Below, one piece after another: positions 16,926 to 26,150 of a stretch of DNA of 64,000 nucleotides (the first letter of the stretch is position 1; the number at the start of each line of letters is the position of its first letter). The translations under genes and the position numbers were made by a program. Source of the DNA: Paenibacillus monticola. Lineage in GTDB: Bacteria; Bacillota; Bacilli; Paenibacillales; Paenibacillaceae. Location of the stretch: NCBI RefSeq assembly GCF_009664975.1, contig NZ_WJXB01000011.1, positions 62,001 through 126,000 of the forward strand, in the 5' to 3' direction. The notes below the pieces were generated by a model, which was not told the DNA's origin, made no database searches, and was given only the letters and a program-made list of their open reading frames with translations.

Positions 16926-18493
16926 TGCTTATCCATCTGCTGCCTATACTCGCTCGGCGTAATTCCTGTTGCTTTTTTGAAGACACGACTGAAGTAATTC
17001 GGGTCCTTGTAGCCGACTTCGTAGCAAATCTCCTTCAGACTCAGACGCTCTTCCATAATCAGCAGCTTCGCCTCATTCATGCGCAGCCGGGTAACATAGT
17101 CAATAAAGTTCTCATCTGCGTGCTGCTTGAACAATTTACTGAAATAGTGGGGGCTGAGATTCACATATTCCGCAGTCTGTTCCATGGAAATTTCCTCTTT
17201 ATAGTTCTGGCCAATATAGAGAAGCGCCCGCTGCAGTACATGTGATCGGCTTCGTTCCCGTTTTTCCTGCAACCCATCGATAAGGGAGTCGAGCCAGGCT
17301 TGTGCCCCTCTGCGAAAAGAAACGCTATCCTCCAAGGCGTTCAACGATGATACCAGCTCGCCCCCCTCCCCGGATTGTATCCCCCGACACAGGAACAGCA
17401 GCAAACCAATCACCTCGCCGCGCAAGGTAGCAAACGGACGGGGTTCACTTTGCTCCAGCAGCTCATACAGCATGCCGAAACGTTCCGCGGTTTCTTGCTT
17501 ATCATGCCGCAGCAAAGCATCCATCAGCTTCTTTTCGTCATCCAGCGAAATAATCTTCTGGCCTGAGCTTTGTGTGATATCTTCATAGTGCCGAACACAG
17601 ATGATATCATTATCATCTGCGCAGACACGAACGGCTTCCCGGTATGAGCGGCTTATACCATCCCAGCCCTCACGAATCGAACCGATGCCAACAGAAAGGG
17701 AGAGCTTAAAGCGTTCTTCTACAAAACTCCGCAGACGTTCCCCCCAATCCAGTGAGATCACACGCTGGGAATAACCAGACCTTTCCGGGAAAAAAGGGAT
17801 AAACAGCGCCATCTGGTATCCGATCATCGGACCGGTAATACAGGCTAGATTCGGCTTGGCGAACTGTTTAACGGCCTCATACACCCCCCGCTTGGCCAGT
17901 TGAAACTCCTCCCACTCTTTTCGGGAATGCTTGGAGAAGGACAGCACCATCGCATAACCCCTATTCCACTGCAAGTTCAGCAGCCCTGCCAGCTGTTCAA
18001 GCTCCACCTCCTGCACAGATTCCAGCATCAGCAAGAGCGCCAACTCGTTCTCAGCCAGGGGCAGCAACTGCGACAGCCTCTCCTGCAGCTCAAGCTGATC
18101 ATTCCGCAAACGTCGCTCCTCTTCTTTCTCAGCAATCAGCAGTTGCAGTACATCCATGACTTCCTCGCGTCTAGCTGGCTTGAGCAGGTAATTCCGAACC
18201 CCCAGCACCAGACCCTCCTTCGCATACGAGAAATAATCATGAGCGGTTATCATTACAATTTTAGTCAAAGGATTTGTGGCTTTAATCTGGCGGACGGCCT
18301 CCAAGCCTTGAATTCCCGGCATCTTAATATCCATAAAAATAATATCCGGCCGCTCCTCCTCCGTAAGCTGAATGGCCCTCCGTCCATTCTCTGCATGCAA
18401 AAAAGTGAAGGTATCCGGAAGCAGGTGTCTAATCATAAGCTCCAACCCTTCCCGCTCCAGTGCTTCATCATCTGCGATAAGCAAACTAAACAT
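16913..18493 (-). CDS. YesN-type response regulator with AraC output (xylose sensor cassette)
   Basis: 526 residues. Receiver domain (1-120) with DDEALEREG, the acceptor Asp in IIFMDIKMPGIQG and the Lys in YLLKPARRE; a long middle region (130-405); and a C-terminal AraC pair of helix-turn-helices (about 415-520) with ENFIDYVTRLRMNEAKLL and EICYEVGYKDPNYFSRVFKKATGITPSEYR. It follows the kinase by 15 bases. In the clostridial XylFII-LytS-YesN system the equivalent regulator activates xylFGH; here xylFGH is the next operon, so the same is inferred. Confidence 0.88.
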   Translation of the reverse strand: MFSLLIADDEALEREGLELMIRHLLPDTFTFLHAENGRRAIQLTEEERPDIIFMDIKMPGIQGLEAVRQIKATNPLTKIVMITAHDYFSYAKEGLVLGVRNYLLKPARREEVMDVLQLLIAEKEEERRLRNDQLELQERLSQLLPLAENELALLLMLESVQEVELEQLAGLLNLQWNRGYAMVLSFSKHSRKEWEEFQLAKRGVYEAVKQFAKPNLACITGPMIGYQMALFIPFFPERSGYSQRVISLDWGERLRSFVEERFKLSLSVGIGSIREGWDGISRSYREAVRVCADDNDIICVRHYEDITQSSGQKIISLDDEKKLMDALLRHDKQETAERFGMLYELLEQSEPRPFATLRGEVIGLLLFLCRGIQSGEGGELVSSLNALEDSVSFRRGAQAWLDSLIDGLQEKRERSRSHVLQRALLYIGQNYKEEISMEQTAEYVNLSPHYFSKLFKQHADENFIDYVTRLRMNEAKLLIMEERLSLKEICYEVGYKDPNYFSRVFKKATGITPSEYRQQMDKQSPC

Positions 18494-18508
18494 CTGTATC
18501 CTCCATTC

Positions 18509-19954
18509 TTATTCCTGTATTAGCGCCCCTGAACGATGAGGCAAAGTGAACAACACAGCTGTACCAATCCCCTCCGTGCTGTCAATCTCGATACGCTGCT
18601 GTCCGTTGAAGAACAAATGCAGTCTTTTGAACACATTATGTGTGCCAAGTCCTGTCGATTGACCCTTCCCGCCATAACGTGAGGTTTCCTCCTGAAAGGA
18701 TTCCAGCAGCCGCTTCACGGTCTCCCTGCTCATTCCTACACCGTTATCACTAATTACAATGTCGATACCTTCATCACGATACCTGATTGAGAGCTTTAAT
18801 ACTGCCCCCTCCTCCATTTGCTCTACACCATGGACGAACGCATTCTCCAGGATGGGCTGCAGGGTCAGACAGGGTATCAAACCATTCAATGCTCTATCAT
18901 CTATTTCCATTTCAAAAGAAATCCGGTCACGAAAGCGCGCCTTCTGGATATTAATATATTCCGTGACATGTTCAACTTCTTCGCGCAGCGGTACTGCCTG
19001 ATCCAACTTCTGCAGGTTATACCGCAGTAGCCGTGAAACCGAAACGGTGAGATCGCTAGTCTTAACTGCTCCTTCAATGTAGGCCAGCTTGGCGATCGTA
19101 TTCAGTGTATTGTACAGAAAATGCGGGTTAATCTGACTCTGCAGCATCTTCAGCTCCAGCTCTTTAACGAGTCGGTCCTTCTCCAAACTACGGATATTCT
19201 CAGCCATTAGACTCTGGATATTATCGATCATTCCATTAAAGGCGCGGCACAGGATACTGATCTCGTCATTATTCACACTCTCAGGTGCCTTCGTATCCAT
19301 TCTCCCCTTCGAGATTAGCTTAGCGGTAACGACCAGACGACGAATCGGCCCAGTGATGCTGCTGGAGAGCCATATTGCCATAATAATGCTTAACCCGGCA
19401 ACTGTAACAACGAGCAGTATACCTAGCTTGTTCAATTTGCTCGTCGTAGACATGATTTCCTGATAAATCGGCTTATACTGTTCCAGTTCAATATCAACCA
19501 GTTCCTGGGCTTCCTCCCGTATGAAACGTTCAGTTTGCTCCGCCTCTATATAAGCTCCGGCCATCGTGTTGGAATCCTGATAATCAATCTCGGCAATCAT
19601 CTTCTCCACCTGATCCAGAAACGTATCGATAATATTGCGGTAATTCACAAGCGGCAGATCGTTCCCGCCAATCGTCTCCAATCCATCAAGTTCCAGCCGC
19701 AGCTTCTGCACAGCGTTCAGATGTTTCTCCACTTCTGGAAAACTGTCTGCATCAACCTGCATGATAAAGCGATTCATGGACCGCATGTTCTCCCCAACTT
19801 CAAAGGACACTTCCTTATATAACAACATTCGATTCATCATTAAATGATAGCTTTCCTGGACATTCTTCCCACTCTCAAACAAGAAAAAGGAGACGGAGCT
19901 CATTAGCAGTACAAGCAACGGAATACAAATCAATAACTTCTTGCGGATGCTCAC
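18509..19954 (-). CDS. YesM/LytS-type sensor histidine kinase
   Basis: 481 residues from a GTG start that overlaps the upstream stop (GTGA). TM1 (about 8-26), an extracellular helical region (27-180), TM2 (about 181-203), HAMP (204-256), then a His_kinase domain with the phospho-accepting His in QINPHFLYNTLNTIA and an ATPase domain with ILENAFVHGV, SDNGVGM and GTGLGTHN-like loops. The extracellular region has no obvious sugar pocket, consistent with sensing through the neighbouring anchored binding protein rather than directly. Confidence 0.9.
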   Translation of the reverse strand: MSIRKKLLICIPLLVLLMSSVSFFLFESGKNVQESYHLMMNRMLLYKEVSFEVGENMRSMNRFIMQVDADSFPEVEKHLNAVQKLRLELDGLETIGGNDLPLVNYRNIIDTFLDQVEKMIAEIDYQDSNTMAGAYIEAEQTERFIREEAQELVDIELEQYKPIYQEIMSTTSKLNKLGILLVVTVAGLSIIMAIWLSSSITGPIRRLVVTAKLISKGRMDTKAPESVNNDEISILCRAFNGMIDNIQSLMAENIRSLEKDRLVKELELKMLQSQINPHFLYNTLNTIAKLAYIEGAVKTSDLTVSVSRLLRYNLQKLDQAVPLREEVEHVTEYINIQKARFRDRISFEMEIDDRALNGLIPCLTLQPILENAFVHGVEQMEEGAVLKLSIRYRDEGIDIVISDNGVGMSRETVKRLLESFQEETSRYGGKGQSTGLGTHNVFKRLHLFFNGQQRIEIDSTEGIGTAVLFTLPHRSGALIQE

Positions 19955-20934
19955 AAGCTCTCCCCTTCCTGAGCGTTGCTCTTATCCAGTACTTTTACCT
20001 CTGTATAATAGGCAGGCTGTAGTGTTCTCCCCTGAAAATGCTCGTTCAATAACTTTACTGCCATCTCCCCCATAAAAAAGGGCTGTTGGGCTACGGTGGC
20101 CTTGATTTCTCCCCGGCCAATAGCGGCAAGCGTATCCTCCTGATTATCGAAGCCAATAATCTTAAGCGAATCCCGCTTCAGGCTTTTGGCTGCTTGTAGA
20201 ACGCCTAATGCGTCCGTAGAACTGGTGCCAACCATGATCGTAATCTCCGGATGCAGCCGCAGCATGTCCGCTGCCTGTTGGATCGCTTCCATATGCGAAA
20301 TATTGGAACTACGTACATCTACAATCTCCAGTCCGCTGTGTTGATTCACAATGCTTCTTAGCCCATAAAGACGCTGCAGTTGATTCTGGGCCACTTCGCT
20401 GCCGATAATGACTCCGATTTTTCCCGTTTCCCCAGCAGTTTGTACTACAAGCCTACCCAAGCGTTCACCGGCAGCCACATTGTCAGTCCCCACATAGGTC
20501 AGACGCTTACTCGAGGGTGCATCTGTATCAATGGTTATCACAGGAATTCCCTGCTTCACAGCTTTATTGATAACCGGAGTGAATTTCTCCTCGTTCAGCC
20601 CTTGAACAATAATCGCATCTACCCTTGCAGCAATCGCTTTCTCCAGCAGATTAATCTGCTCCTCCATATTGTTGCGAACCGGGCCGGTAAATTCAATATT
20701 CATTCCATATTCCTTTGCGGCTTTCCCTGCACCCTTCTCAACCATTTCCCAATAGGGGTGATATCGCTCCTGCTCGATCAGTACGATATGATAACGGTGG
20801 CCTGGACTGGCGGGTCGACCGTGCAATTCCTTAACAATACTGCCCATTTTGCTGGAATGATGAGCAAACGCAATAAATAGATAACTCAGCAACACAAATA
20901 GAATAGCTATACCAGCCAGCCACTTTTTATCCAT
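19951..20934 (-). CDS. Membrane-anchored sugar-binding sensor protein (XylFII-like)
   Basis: 327 residues from ATG at 20934, supported by GAGGTGG five bases upstream; the frame extends further but overlaps a cre-like site. An uncleaved N-terminal helix (WLAGIAILFVLLSYLFIAF) without a lipobox Cys anchors a periplasmic-binding type I domain (about 45-320; INKAVKQGIPVITIDTDAP, GTDNVAAGERLG, GFDNQEDTLAAIGRG). It is not the transport protein, since xylF is separate. Gene order (binding protein, kinase, regulator) equals the three-component xylose sensor known in Clostridium, where sugar-bound XylFII triggers LytS. Ligand here inferred from the neighbouring xylFGH. Confidence 0.82.
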   Translation of the reverse strand: MDKKWLAGIAILFVLLSYLFIAFAHHSSKMGSIVKELHGRPASPGHRYHIVLIEQERYHPYWEMVEKGAGKAAKEYGMNIEFTGPVRNNMEEQINLLEKAIAARVDAIIVQGLNEEKFTPVINKAVKQGIPVITIDTDAPSSKRLTYVGTDNVAAGERLGRLVVQTAGETGKIGVIIGSEVAQNQLQRLYGLRSIVNQHSGLEIVDVRSSNISHMEAIQQAADMLRLHPEITIMVGTSSTDALGVLQAAKSLKRDSLKIIGFDNQEDTLAAIGRGEIKATVAQQPFFMGEMAVKLLNEHFQGRTLQPAYYTEVKVLDKSNAQEGESL

Positions 20935-20967
20935 CTTATCCACCTCAAACCTAATCCTACCTTTCAT

Positions 20968-20981
20968 TGAAAACGTTTGCA
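20968..20981 (-). promoter_or_regulatory. Candidate cre site ahead of the sensor cassette
   Basis: TGAAAACGTTTGCA fits the CcpA-binding consensus at 13 of 14 positions, 34 bases upstream of the sensor-protein ATG. Together with the site before xylF it suggests glucose repression of both xylose units. Confidence 0.6.
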
Positions 20982-21003
20982 ATATAGATTATTATCCAAT
21001 CAA

Positions 21004-21053
21004 CATAAAGGGGCTGCCCCCAAGGCGGATTACTCCACCGGGAACAGCCCCTT
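21004..21053 (-). terminator. Terminator after the zapA-like gene
   Basis: AAGGGGCTG (21045-21053) and CAGCCCCTT (21008-21016) pair on the minus strand with an inner GC-rich region, then TTTATGTT follows. 20 bases past the stop. Confidence 0.75.
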
Positions 21054-21072
21054 AGTCTTACTCCGACATCAT

Positions 21073-23118
21073 TCAACTATCCTGTTCGATCAGTTGAATC
21101 CATTCATTATATTCCGTTTGCAACTTGGCATATTCCGCTTGCAGCTTACGATGCTCATCTGTCAGCTTATCCAGCTCGCTCTGGCGGATCTCAAACTGTG
21201 CCTGCAACAAACGCAACTGCCCCTGGACAATTTCATAATTCTCGCCAACCTCACCCAGCTGATCCAGGACATCACTGCGTTCATGGTCCATAGACTCCCG
21301 CTGTACTTCAGCCTCACTGGCTTCCCGTTGCCAAATATCAATTTCCTCGCGCAACTGCACTTCAGTGTCCGTCCACTGCTGCTGCTGCTTTACAAGTTCC
21401 TCATACTTTTGCTTCCAAGAAGTTCCGTAAGATCTAGCTTCCTTTAACACAGCCTGCTGTTCCGCTGCTGTAGCCGCAGCTTCGCGGCTAGCTTCAGAGA
21501 GTTCTTCCAGCCGCAGAGCCGCTTGCTCGCCTTCTTCCTCAAGCAAACGATATCTTTCCTGAAGCTGTTCCCCGTCCTGCAGAACCTCATCATATTGGGA
21601 GATTAGCTCTTCATAACGGGTACGAAGTGCTGACAGATCACTCTGGGCTTGCTTACCCTGCTCACGCAGCATTTTGCTCTCGTTCTCTGCTTCTGTACGA
21701 AGTCTACCTTCATCATCCAGCTTCTGCACTAAGCCGTCTGCTTGACCATGAAGAGCTTGTATCTCATTCTCAAGCTGCAATGTTTTCTCTTCTGCCTCCA
21801 GAAGTTTCATCTCCAGCTCGCTGATATCCTCCATGCGTTTATCCGCAAGCTCTTGCCAAGTAGAAACCTCAGCCGTCGCTCGGGCAAGTTCCGCTTGTAC
21901 GTGGCGTAGACTGTCGCTGGTTTCCTGCAGCGACTTCCGCAGCATGGATGCCTCATCTTGTGACAGCTCGTAGCGTTGGCGCAGTCCTTCCAGCTCATCG
22001 CTCAGCAATGCTCCCAGTTCAGTGGTAGAACGGAGTTCCTCCCCAAGTTGTTCCTCGCGTTTGCTGACCAATTCATATTGCGTCAGCAGCGTCAGCCGGG
22101 CATCTCGTTCACCTTTAAGTCCGGCTTCTGCGGCACGCAGTCTCGCTTGAAGCTGTCCAGTTCCTCCGCGTAGCTCACTTAGCTGTTTCTCCAGTTCTTG
22201 AACATTCTGTTTATGTCTATGCTCCTGCGTACCCTGTGATTGCCGTAGCTCTTTCGTCTTGGCCAGCTCTCGCTGCAGTGCCTCCCGCTCTTCACTCAGC
22301 TCTTTGCTAAGCGTCAACTGGGTGTTCTCAAGCTCCTGACTCAATAAAGTCCGGGTCTCTACCAGCTCATTGGTCAGTGACTCGCGAATACTCTCCAGCT
22401 CCTGCAGATGCGCTGCCTTCAGCTCTTCCAACTGCTGAAGATGAACAGCTTCGGCGTTCGCCAGTTCCTGACGATGAGTCTCCCGGTCAGCAGCCTGCTC
22501 CTCTTCGTAGCTTGCCTGCAGAGCTGCTAACTCCTGCTCACGTTCCAGCAGCTCTGCCTCCAACTGCTGCCGAGCAGCTTCCTGTTCCTCTGTATAACTT
22601 GTCCGCAGTGCCGTTAGCTCCTGCTCGCGTGCAAGCAGGTCTGCCTCCAACTGCTGCCGAGCAGCCTCAGCTACCTGTTCAGCCTCCTGAAGCTGCTGGG
22701 CATGTATCTTCAGTTCCTGCTCGCGGGTTTCCAGGTTCCGTGCTCGTTCTTCTTCAACAACAGCGATCAGCCGGGCTGCTTCTTCTTTGGCTGCAGCTTT
22801 GAAGCGCTCGTATTCCTCCTGGCGCTCCTCCTGAACTTCCAACAGACGCGATATTTCTACGCGTTGCTCACTTCGTTCTCCTGTCAGCATATTAAGCTCA
22901 TTCTTAATATCCTGAACCTGAATGGCCTGCTCGGCCATATGTACTGCTGTAAGCACCGCAATACGCGGTGTATCTAGTCTAGAATGAGCTTTGGAAATCG
23001 TGCGCATATGATCGTCAACATGACGGGCAACTTGTTTCATATATTCAGTACTGCTTCCTACAAGATTATAGGAAGTTCCGTATATTTCCACGGCGACACG
23101 TGTCCGGTCCATAGCCAC
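21073..23118 (-). CDS. ZapA-domain protein with a giant coiled-coil tail
   Basis: 681 residues from a GTG start with GGAGGG seven bases upstream. Residues about 5-80 are a ZapA domain (VAVEIYGTSYNLVG, YMKQVARHVDDHM, DTPRIAVLTAVHMAEQAI), which in B. subtilis is a whole 85-residue protein that bundles FtsZ. The remaining 600 residues are one long acidic coiled coil rich in Glu, Gln, Leu, Arg and Ala, including a duplicated 29-residue unit. Position behind pheT agrees with zapA in other bacilli. Likely cytoplasmic and at the division ring, with the tail as spacer or scaffold; the tail's function is unknown. Confidence 0.8.
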   Translation of the reverse strand: MAMDRTRVAVEIYGTSYNLVGSSTEYMKQVARHVDDHMRTISKAHSRLDTPRIAVLTAVHMAEQAIQVQDIKNELNMLTGERSEQRVEISRLLEVQEERQEEYERFKAAAKEEAARLIAVVEEERARNLETREQELKIHAQQLQEAEQVAEAARQQLEADLLAREQELTALRTSYTEEQEAARQQLEAELLEREQELAALQASYEEEQAADRETHRQELANAEAVHLQQLEELKAAHLQELESIRESLTNELVETRTLLSQELENTQLTLSKELSEEREALQRELAKTKELRQSQGTQEHRHKQNVQELEKQLSELRGGTGQLQARLRAAEAGLKGERDARLTLLTQYELVSKREEQLGEELRSTTELGALLSDELEGLRQRYELSQDEASMLRKSLQETSDSLRHVQAELARATAEVSTWQELADKRMEDISELEMKLLEAEEKTLQLENEIQALHGQADGLVQKLDDEGRLRTEAENESKMLREQGKQAQSDLSALRTRYEELISQYDEVLQDGEQLQERYRLLEEEGEQAALRLEELSEASREAAATAAEQQAVLKEARSYGTSWKQKYEELVKQQQQWTDTEVQLREEIDIWQREASEAEVQRESMDHERSDVLDQLGEVGENYEIVQGQLRLLQAQFEIRQSELDKLTDEHRKLQAEYAKLQTEYNEWIQLIEQDS
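22509..22665 (-). repeat. Internal 87-base tandem duplication in the coiled coil
   Basis: The segment GCCTCCAACTGCTGCCGAGC recurs at 22556 and 22643, 87 bases apart, and the flanking 45 bases are also similar. It encodes two copies of a 29-residue unit (AARQQLEA-D/E-LL-x-REQEL), residues about 151-208. Confidence 0.8.
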
Positions 23119-23255
23119 AGTTGTGCCCTCCTTTGTGTGTGTGCGGATTCTAAGCTGGTTTCCCTGCTTCTATTGTAACTTTAATCGTAAACGTTTGGCA
23201 AAGAAGCTGCTTAATTCAATAGGTTTAACCGCTAATCTCCGCACTTCTACCCTAT

Positions 23256-23306
23256 GAGAAAAAGCCGCTGCGAATCACGGTTTCTAAATGGATTCGCTGC
23301 GGCTTT
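23256..23306 (-). terminator. Rho-independent terminator after pheT
   Basis: AAAGCCGCAGCGAATC / GATTCGCAGCGGCTTT, 16-base stem with one mismatch and a 14-base loop, followed by TTTTTC on the minus strand; 13 bases past the pheT stop. Confidence 0.92.
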
Positions 23307-23318
23307 ACACAATTCCTG

Positions 23319-25763
23319 CTACTTTCTTAATTCTGCACCAAAAGTTTGCTGAAGTGCAGATATAACCGTGTTATGCACTTCTCCAACCTCTTCGTCAGTC
23401 AACGTATGATCACTATGACGGTATAGCAGCGAAATGGCGATACTCTTCTTCCCACTGTCCAGCTTGCCGCCAGTGTATACATCAAATACCTGAACCGACT
23501 GCAACAGACTTCCTCCACTTTGAGTGATCGAATCCAACAGTTTCCCGGCCGGTATAATAGCATCCACAACGACTGCGATATCGCGTTCCATTCCAGGGAA
23601 ACGTGGAAGCTCGCTGTATTGCAGGCGGTTCTGAGCTGCATCGTACAGAGGCTGCAAGGCAATCTCAGCAGTATAAGTATCCTCCAGATCAAGCTGACGC
23701 TGCAGCTCGGGATGAATCTGGCCCATTGTTCCGATTAACACACGACCTTCCTCCAGAAGCAAATATAAGGAGGCCGAACGTCCCGGATGATAACCCTCTG
23801 GGCTGTCGCCTTCGAAGATTACTTTGCCAGTGAGACCAAGATGGGCGAGTACAGATTCAAGTACACCTTTTAAATCGAAGAAATCCACTTGTTCAGGCGC
23901 AACGTTCCATTGCTTAACCGCACGGCTTCCACTCAGCAGCAGACCAAGGATTGGCAGTTCACGTGGCTGACGGGTTAGCTGCTCTTCTTCCGTGAAGAAC
24001 ACATTGCCGATTTCGAACAACGCCAGATCACTTTGCCGGCGGTTTGTATTATAACTGGCAATCTCCAGCAGCTGTGGCAGAACACTCGTACGCAGCACAC
24101 TGCGTTCCTCACTCATTGGCATAGCCAGCTTAACCGCAACTCCACCGTTTGAAAGTGCGGGGAACAGCTTGCTTTGTTCCGGCTGGATGAAGGAGTAACC
24201 CATAACCTCTTGGTATCCTCCATGGGACAACAAACGGCGCAGTTCGCGGCGTAGCGCTTGCGGACGTGTGAGCGCTCCTGGCGTTGTCGGTCCCTCAATA
24301 AGAGTTGTCGGAATATTATCATACCCATACAGGCGGGCAATTTCTTCGATGAGATCAACATCATAGCTGATGTCGCCACGTCTGGTAGGTATCTGTACTT
24401 CAACCAGACCTTCTCCTGCATCACCACATTTGAAATGAAGACGATTGAACAATACCTTCACTTCGAGCAGAGACAGTTCTGTTCCCAGGTATCGGTTAAG
24501 CTTATCCAGTGACAAGGTAAGAACCTTCTCCTTCACAGCGTCAGTTCCCGCTTGCACAATTCCTGCATGCACAGAACCGCTGGCATAGCGGGCAATAAGC
24601 GCAGCGGCACGGTTCAGTGCTGCGATAACCGCATGTGGATCTACTTCCTTCTCGAAGCGCAAGGATGCTTCAGAGCGAAGTCCCAGTTGACGCGATGCCT
24701 TGCGGACCGTTCCTCCGTCAAATCTGGCAGACTCCAGCACGATATTCACGGTCTCACTCGTAACTTCTGTAGCCAAGCCGCCCATGACACCGGCCAATCC
24801 CACAGCCTTCACTCCATCAGCGATTACTAACATCTGTGGCGCAAGCTTCCGCTCCTGACCATCTAGTGTAGTCAGTACTTCACCAGCGTGTGCAAGACGA
24901 ACGCCAAGCACACCACCTTCGACTTTATCTGCATCAAAGGCATGCAGTGGCTGTCCGTATTCAAGCATAACGTAATTAGTGATATCTACGATATTGTTGA
25001 TGGGACGAACACCCGCAGCCATCAAGCGGTTCTGCATCCACAGCGGTGAAGCCGCAGATTTAACACCGGAAATATAACGCACTGCATAATGACCGCAGTA
25101 TTCTTCATTCTCTATTGTAACGGAAATGGAATCAACAGCAGCTTTGCTTACTTCAACTATTTCTGTTTCAGGCTTTGGCAGTTTAAGATCGCGGGCTAGA
25201 ATGGCACTCACCTCATAGGCAGCACCGATCATGCTCAGACAATCGGAACGGTTCGGTGTGAGGTCGAATTCCAGCACCTCATCGTTCAAATCCAGCACCT
25301 TCGTAATATCCAGACCGATTTCTGTTCCCTCAGGAAGGACAAGAATACCCTCCTGCAATTCTTTGGGTAGCAGCTTGTCGTTCAATCCTAGTTCTTTGGC
25401 TGAACAAATCATCCCTTGCGACAGCACACCACGCAGCTTCGCCTTTTTGATATCCAGACCTGGCAGCTTGGCGCCTACGATGGCTACAGGAACCATTTGG
25501 CCAGCTTCGACATTCTTGGCACCGCAGACGATTTGCAGATCCTCGCCTTGGCCTGCGTCAACGATGCAAATATTCAGCTTGTCCGCATCAGGGTGTTTTT
25601 CCTTCGACTTCACATAACCGGTTACGATGCCGGAAATACCTTTGTTACGGCGTTCCACACCATCAATCTCGATGCCGGCCGTGGTAATTTTCTCGGCCAG
25701 CTCCTCAGCGGTTACTCCTTCTAGCGATATATAATCAGCCAACCATCTGGTTGATACTTTCAT
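23319..25763 (-). CDS. pheT: Phenylalanyl-tRNA synthetase beta subunit
   Basis: 814 residues, standard for bacterial PheT. N-terminal tRNA-binding domain (about 40-150, EKHPDADKLNICIVDAGQ), B3/B4 editing region (about 210-385), B5 domain (410-480), the catalytic-like core (490-690) and the C-terminal anticodon-binding FDX-ACB domain (about 720-813, RFPGMERDIAVVVD). Forms the alpha2-beta2 enzyme with PheS that charges tRNA-Phe, and edits Tyr-tRNA-Phe. Unusually far (387 bases) from pheS. Confidence 0.97.
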   Translation of the reverse strand: MKVSTRWLADYISLEGVTAEELAEKITTAGIEIDGVERRNKGISGIVTGYVKSKEKHPDADKLNICIVDAGQGEDLQIVCGAKNVEAGQMVPVAIVGAKLPGLDIKKAKLRGVLSQGMICSAKELGLNDKLLPKELQEGILVLPEGTEIGLDITKVLDLNDEVLEFDLTPNRSDCLSMIGAAYEVSAILARDLKLPKPETEIVEVSKAAVDSISVTIENEEYCGHYAVRYISGVKSAASPLWMQNRLMAAGVRPINNIVDITNYVMLEYGQPLHAFDADKVEGGVLGVRLAHAGEVLTTLDGQERKLAPQMLVIADGVKAVGLAGVMGGLATEVTSETVNIVLESARFDGGTVRKASRQLGLRSEASLRFEKEVDPHAVIAALNRAAALIARYASGSVHAGIVQAGTDAVKEKVLTLSLDKLNRYLGTELSLLEVKVLFNRLHFKCGDAGEGLVEVQIPTRRGDISYDVDLIEEIARLYGYDNIPTTLIEGPTTPGALTRPQALRRELRRLLSHGGYQEVMGYSFIQPEQSKLFPALSNGGVAVKLAMPMSEERSVLRTSVLPQLLEIASYNTNRRQSDLALFEIGNVFFTEEEQLTRQPRELPILGLLLSGSRAVKQWNVAPEQVDFFDLKGVLESVLAHLGLTGKVIFEGDSPEGYHPGRSASLYLLLEEGRVLIGTMGQIHPELQRQLDLEDTYTAEIALQPLYDAAQNRLQYSELPRFPGMERDIAVVVDAIIPAGKLLDSITQSGGSLLQSVQVFDVYTGGKLDSGKKSIAISLLYRHSDHTLTDEEVGEVHNTVISALQQTFGAELRK

Positions 25764-25864
25764 GTCCGCACTTCCTTTATGTTTCAGATGTATTTATCTA
25801 CTTGCCGGTCTTGCGTAGCTGTCGGAAAAAGATCAGAACATTCAAGGCTCCCAATCCCTGATTA

Positions 25865-26045
25865 AAAAAGTTCCTGTCCAGAGGTCACTACAAGGAATAT
25901 TTGGACTTCCGATCGCTGTTATCCTCAGATTTCCTGATTGAAACCGCTCATCGCGGTAGAAATCTGAGGATAGCGTATGCTTTCGAAGCGAGCTTTCCTA
26001 TGGAAAGCTTTCAGGCGACCACTGGCGTTTCTCCAGTTCCAAAAT
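25865..26045. repeat. Hairpin-rich non-coding element between pheS and pheT
   Basis: Three nested or adjacent stems: a long one at 25915-25975 (ATCCTCAGATTTC / GAAATCTGAGGAT, extended by CGCT/AGCG, with an inner CCGC/GCGG stem); a perfect AGCTTTCC / GGAAAGCT stem at 25991-26009; and ACTGG / CCAGT at 26021-26037. GTCCA / TGGAC brackets the left side (25876-25906). No credible gene is present in 25764-26150. The compact array of palindromes looks like a dispersed bacterial repeat (REP/MITE-like) or a structured RNA inserted into a normally tight operon. I have the impression of similar sequences in other Paenibacillus genomes but cannot verify it. Confidence 0.55.
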
Positions 26046-26150
26046 TCCTCTCCTTTCCTTCCTTAACAGTTCTTCAAATAATCAAAGATTCAGTAACCCA
26101 ATTATATGTTCCTCACAACTTTCCCCCAGCCTTGCACACCCACCAAAAAT

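Noticed and set aside
22377..22802. Pro/Ala-rich 141-codon frame within the zapA-like gene
   Set aside because: Antisense image of the Glu/Gln/Leu-rich coiled coil; composition explains it.
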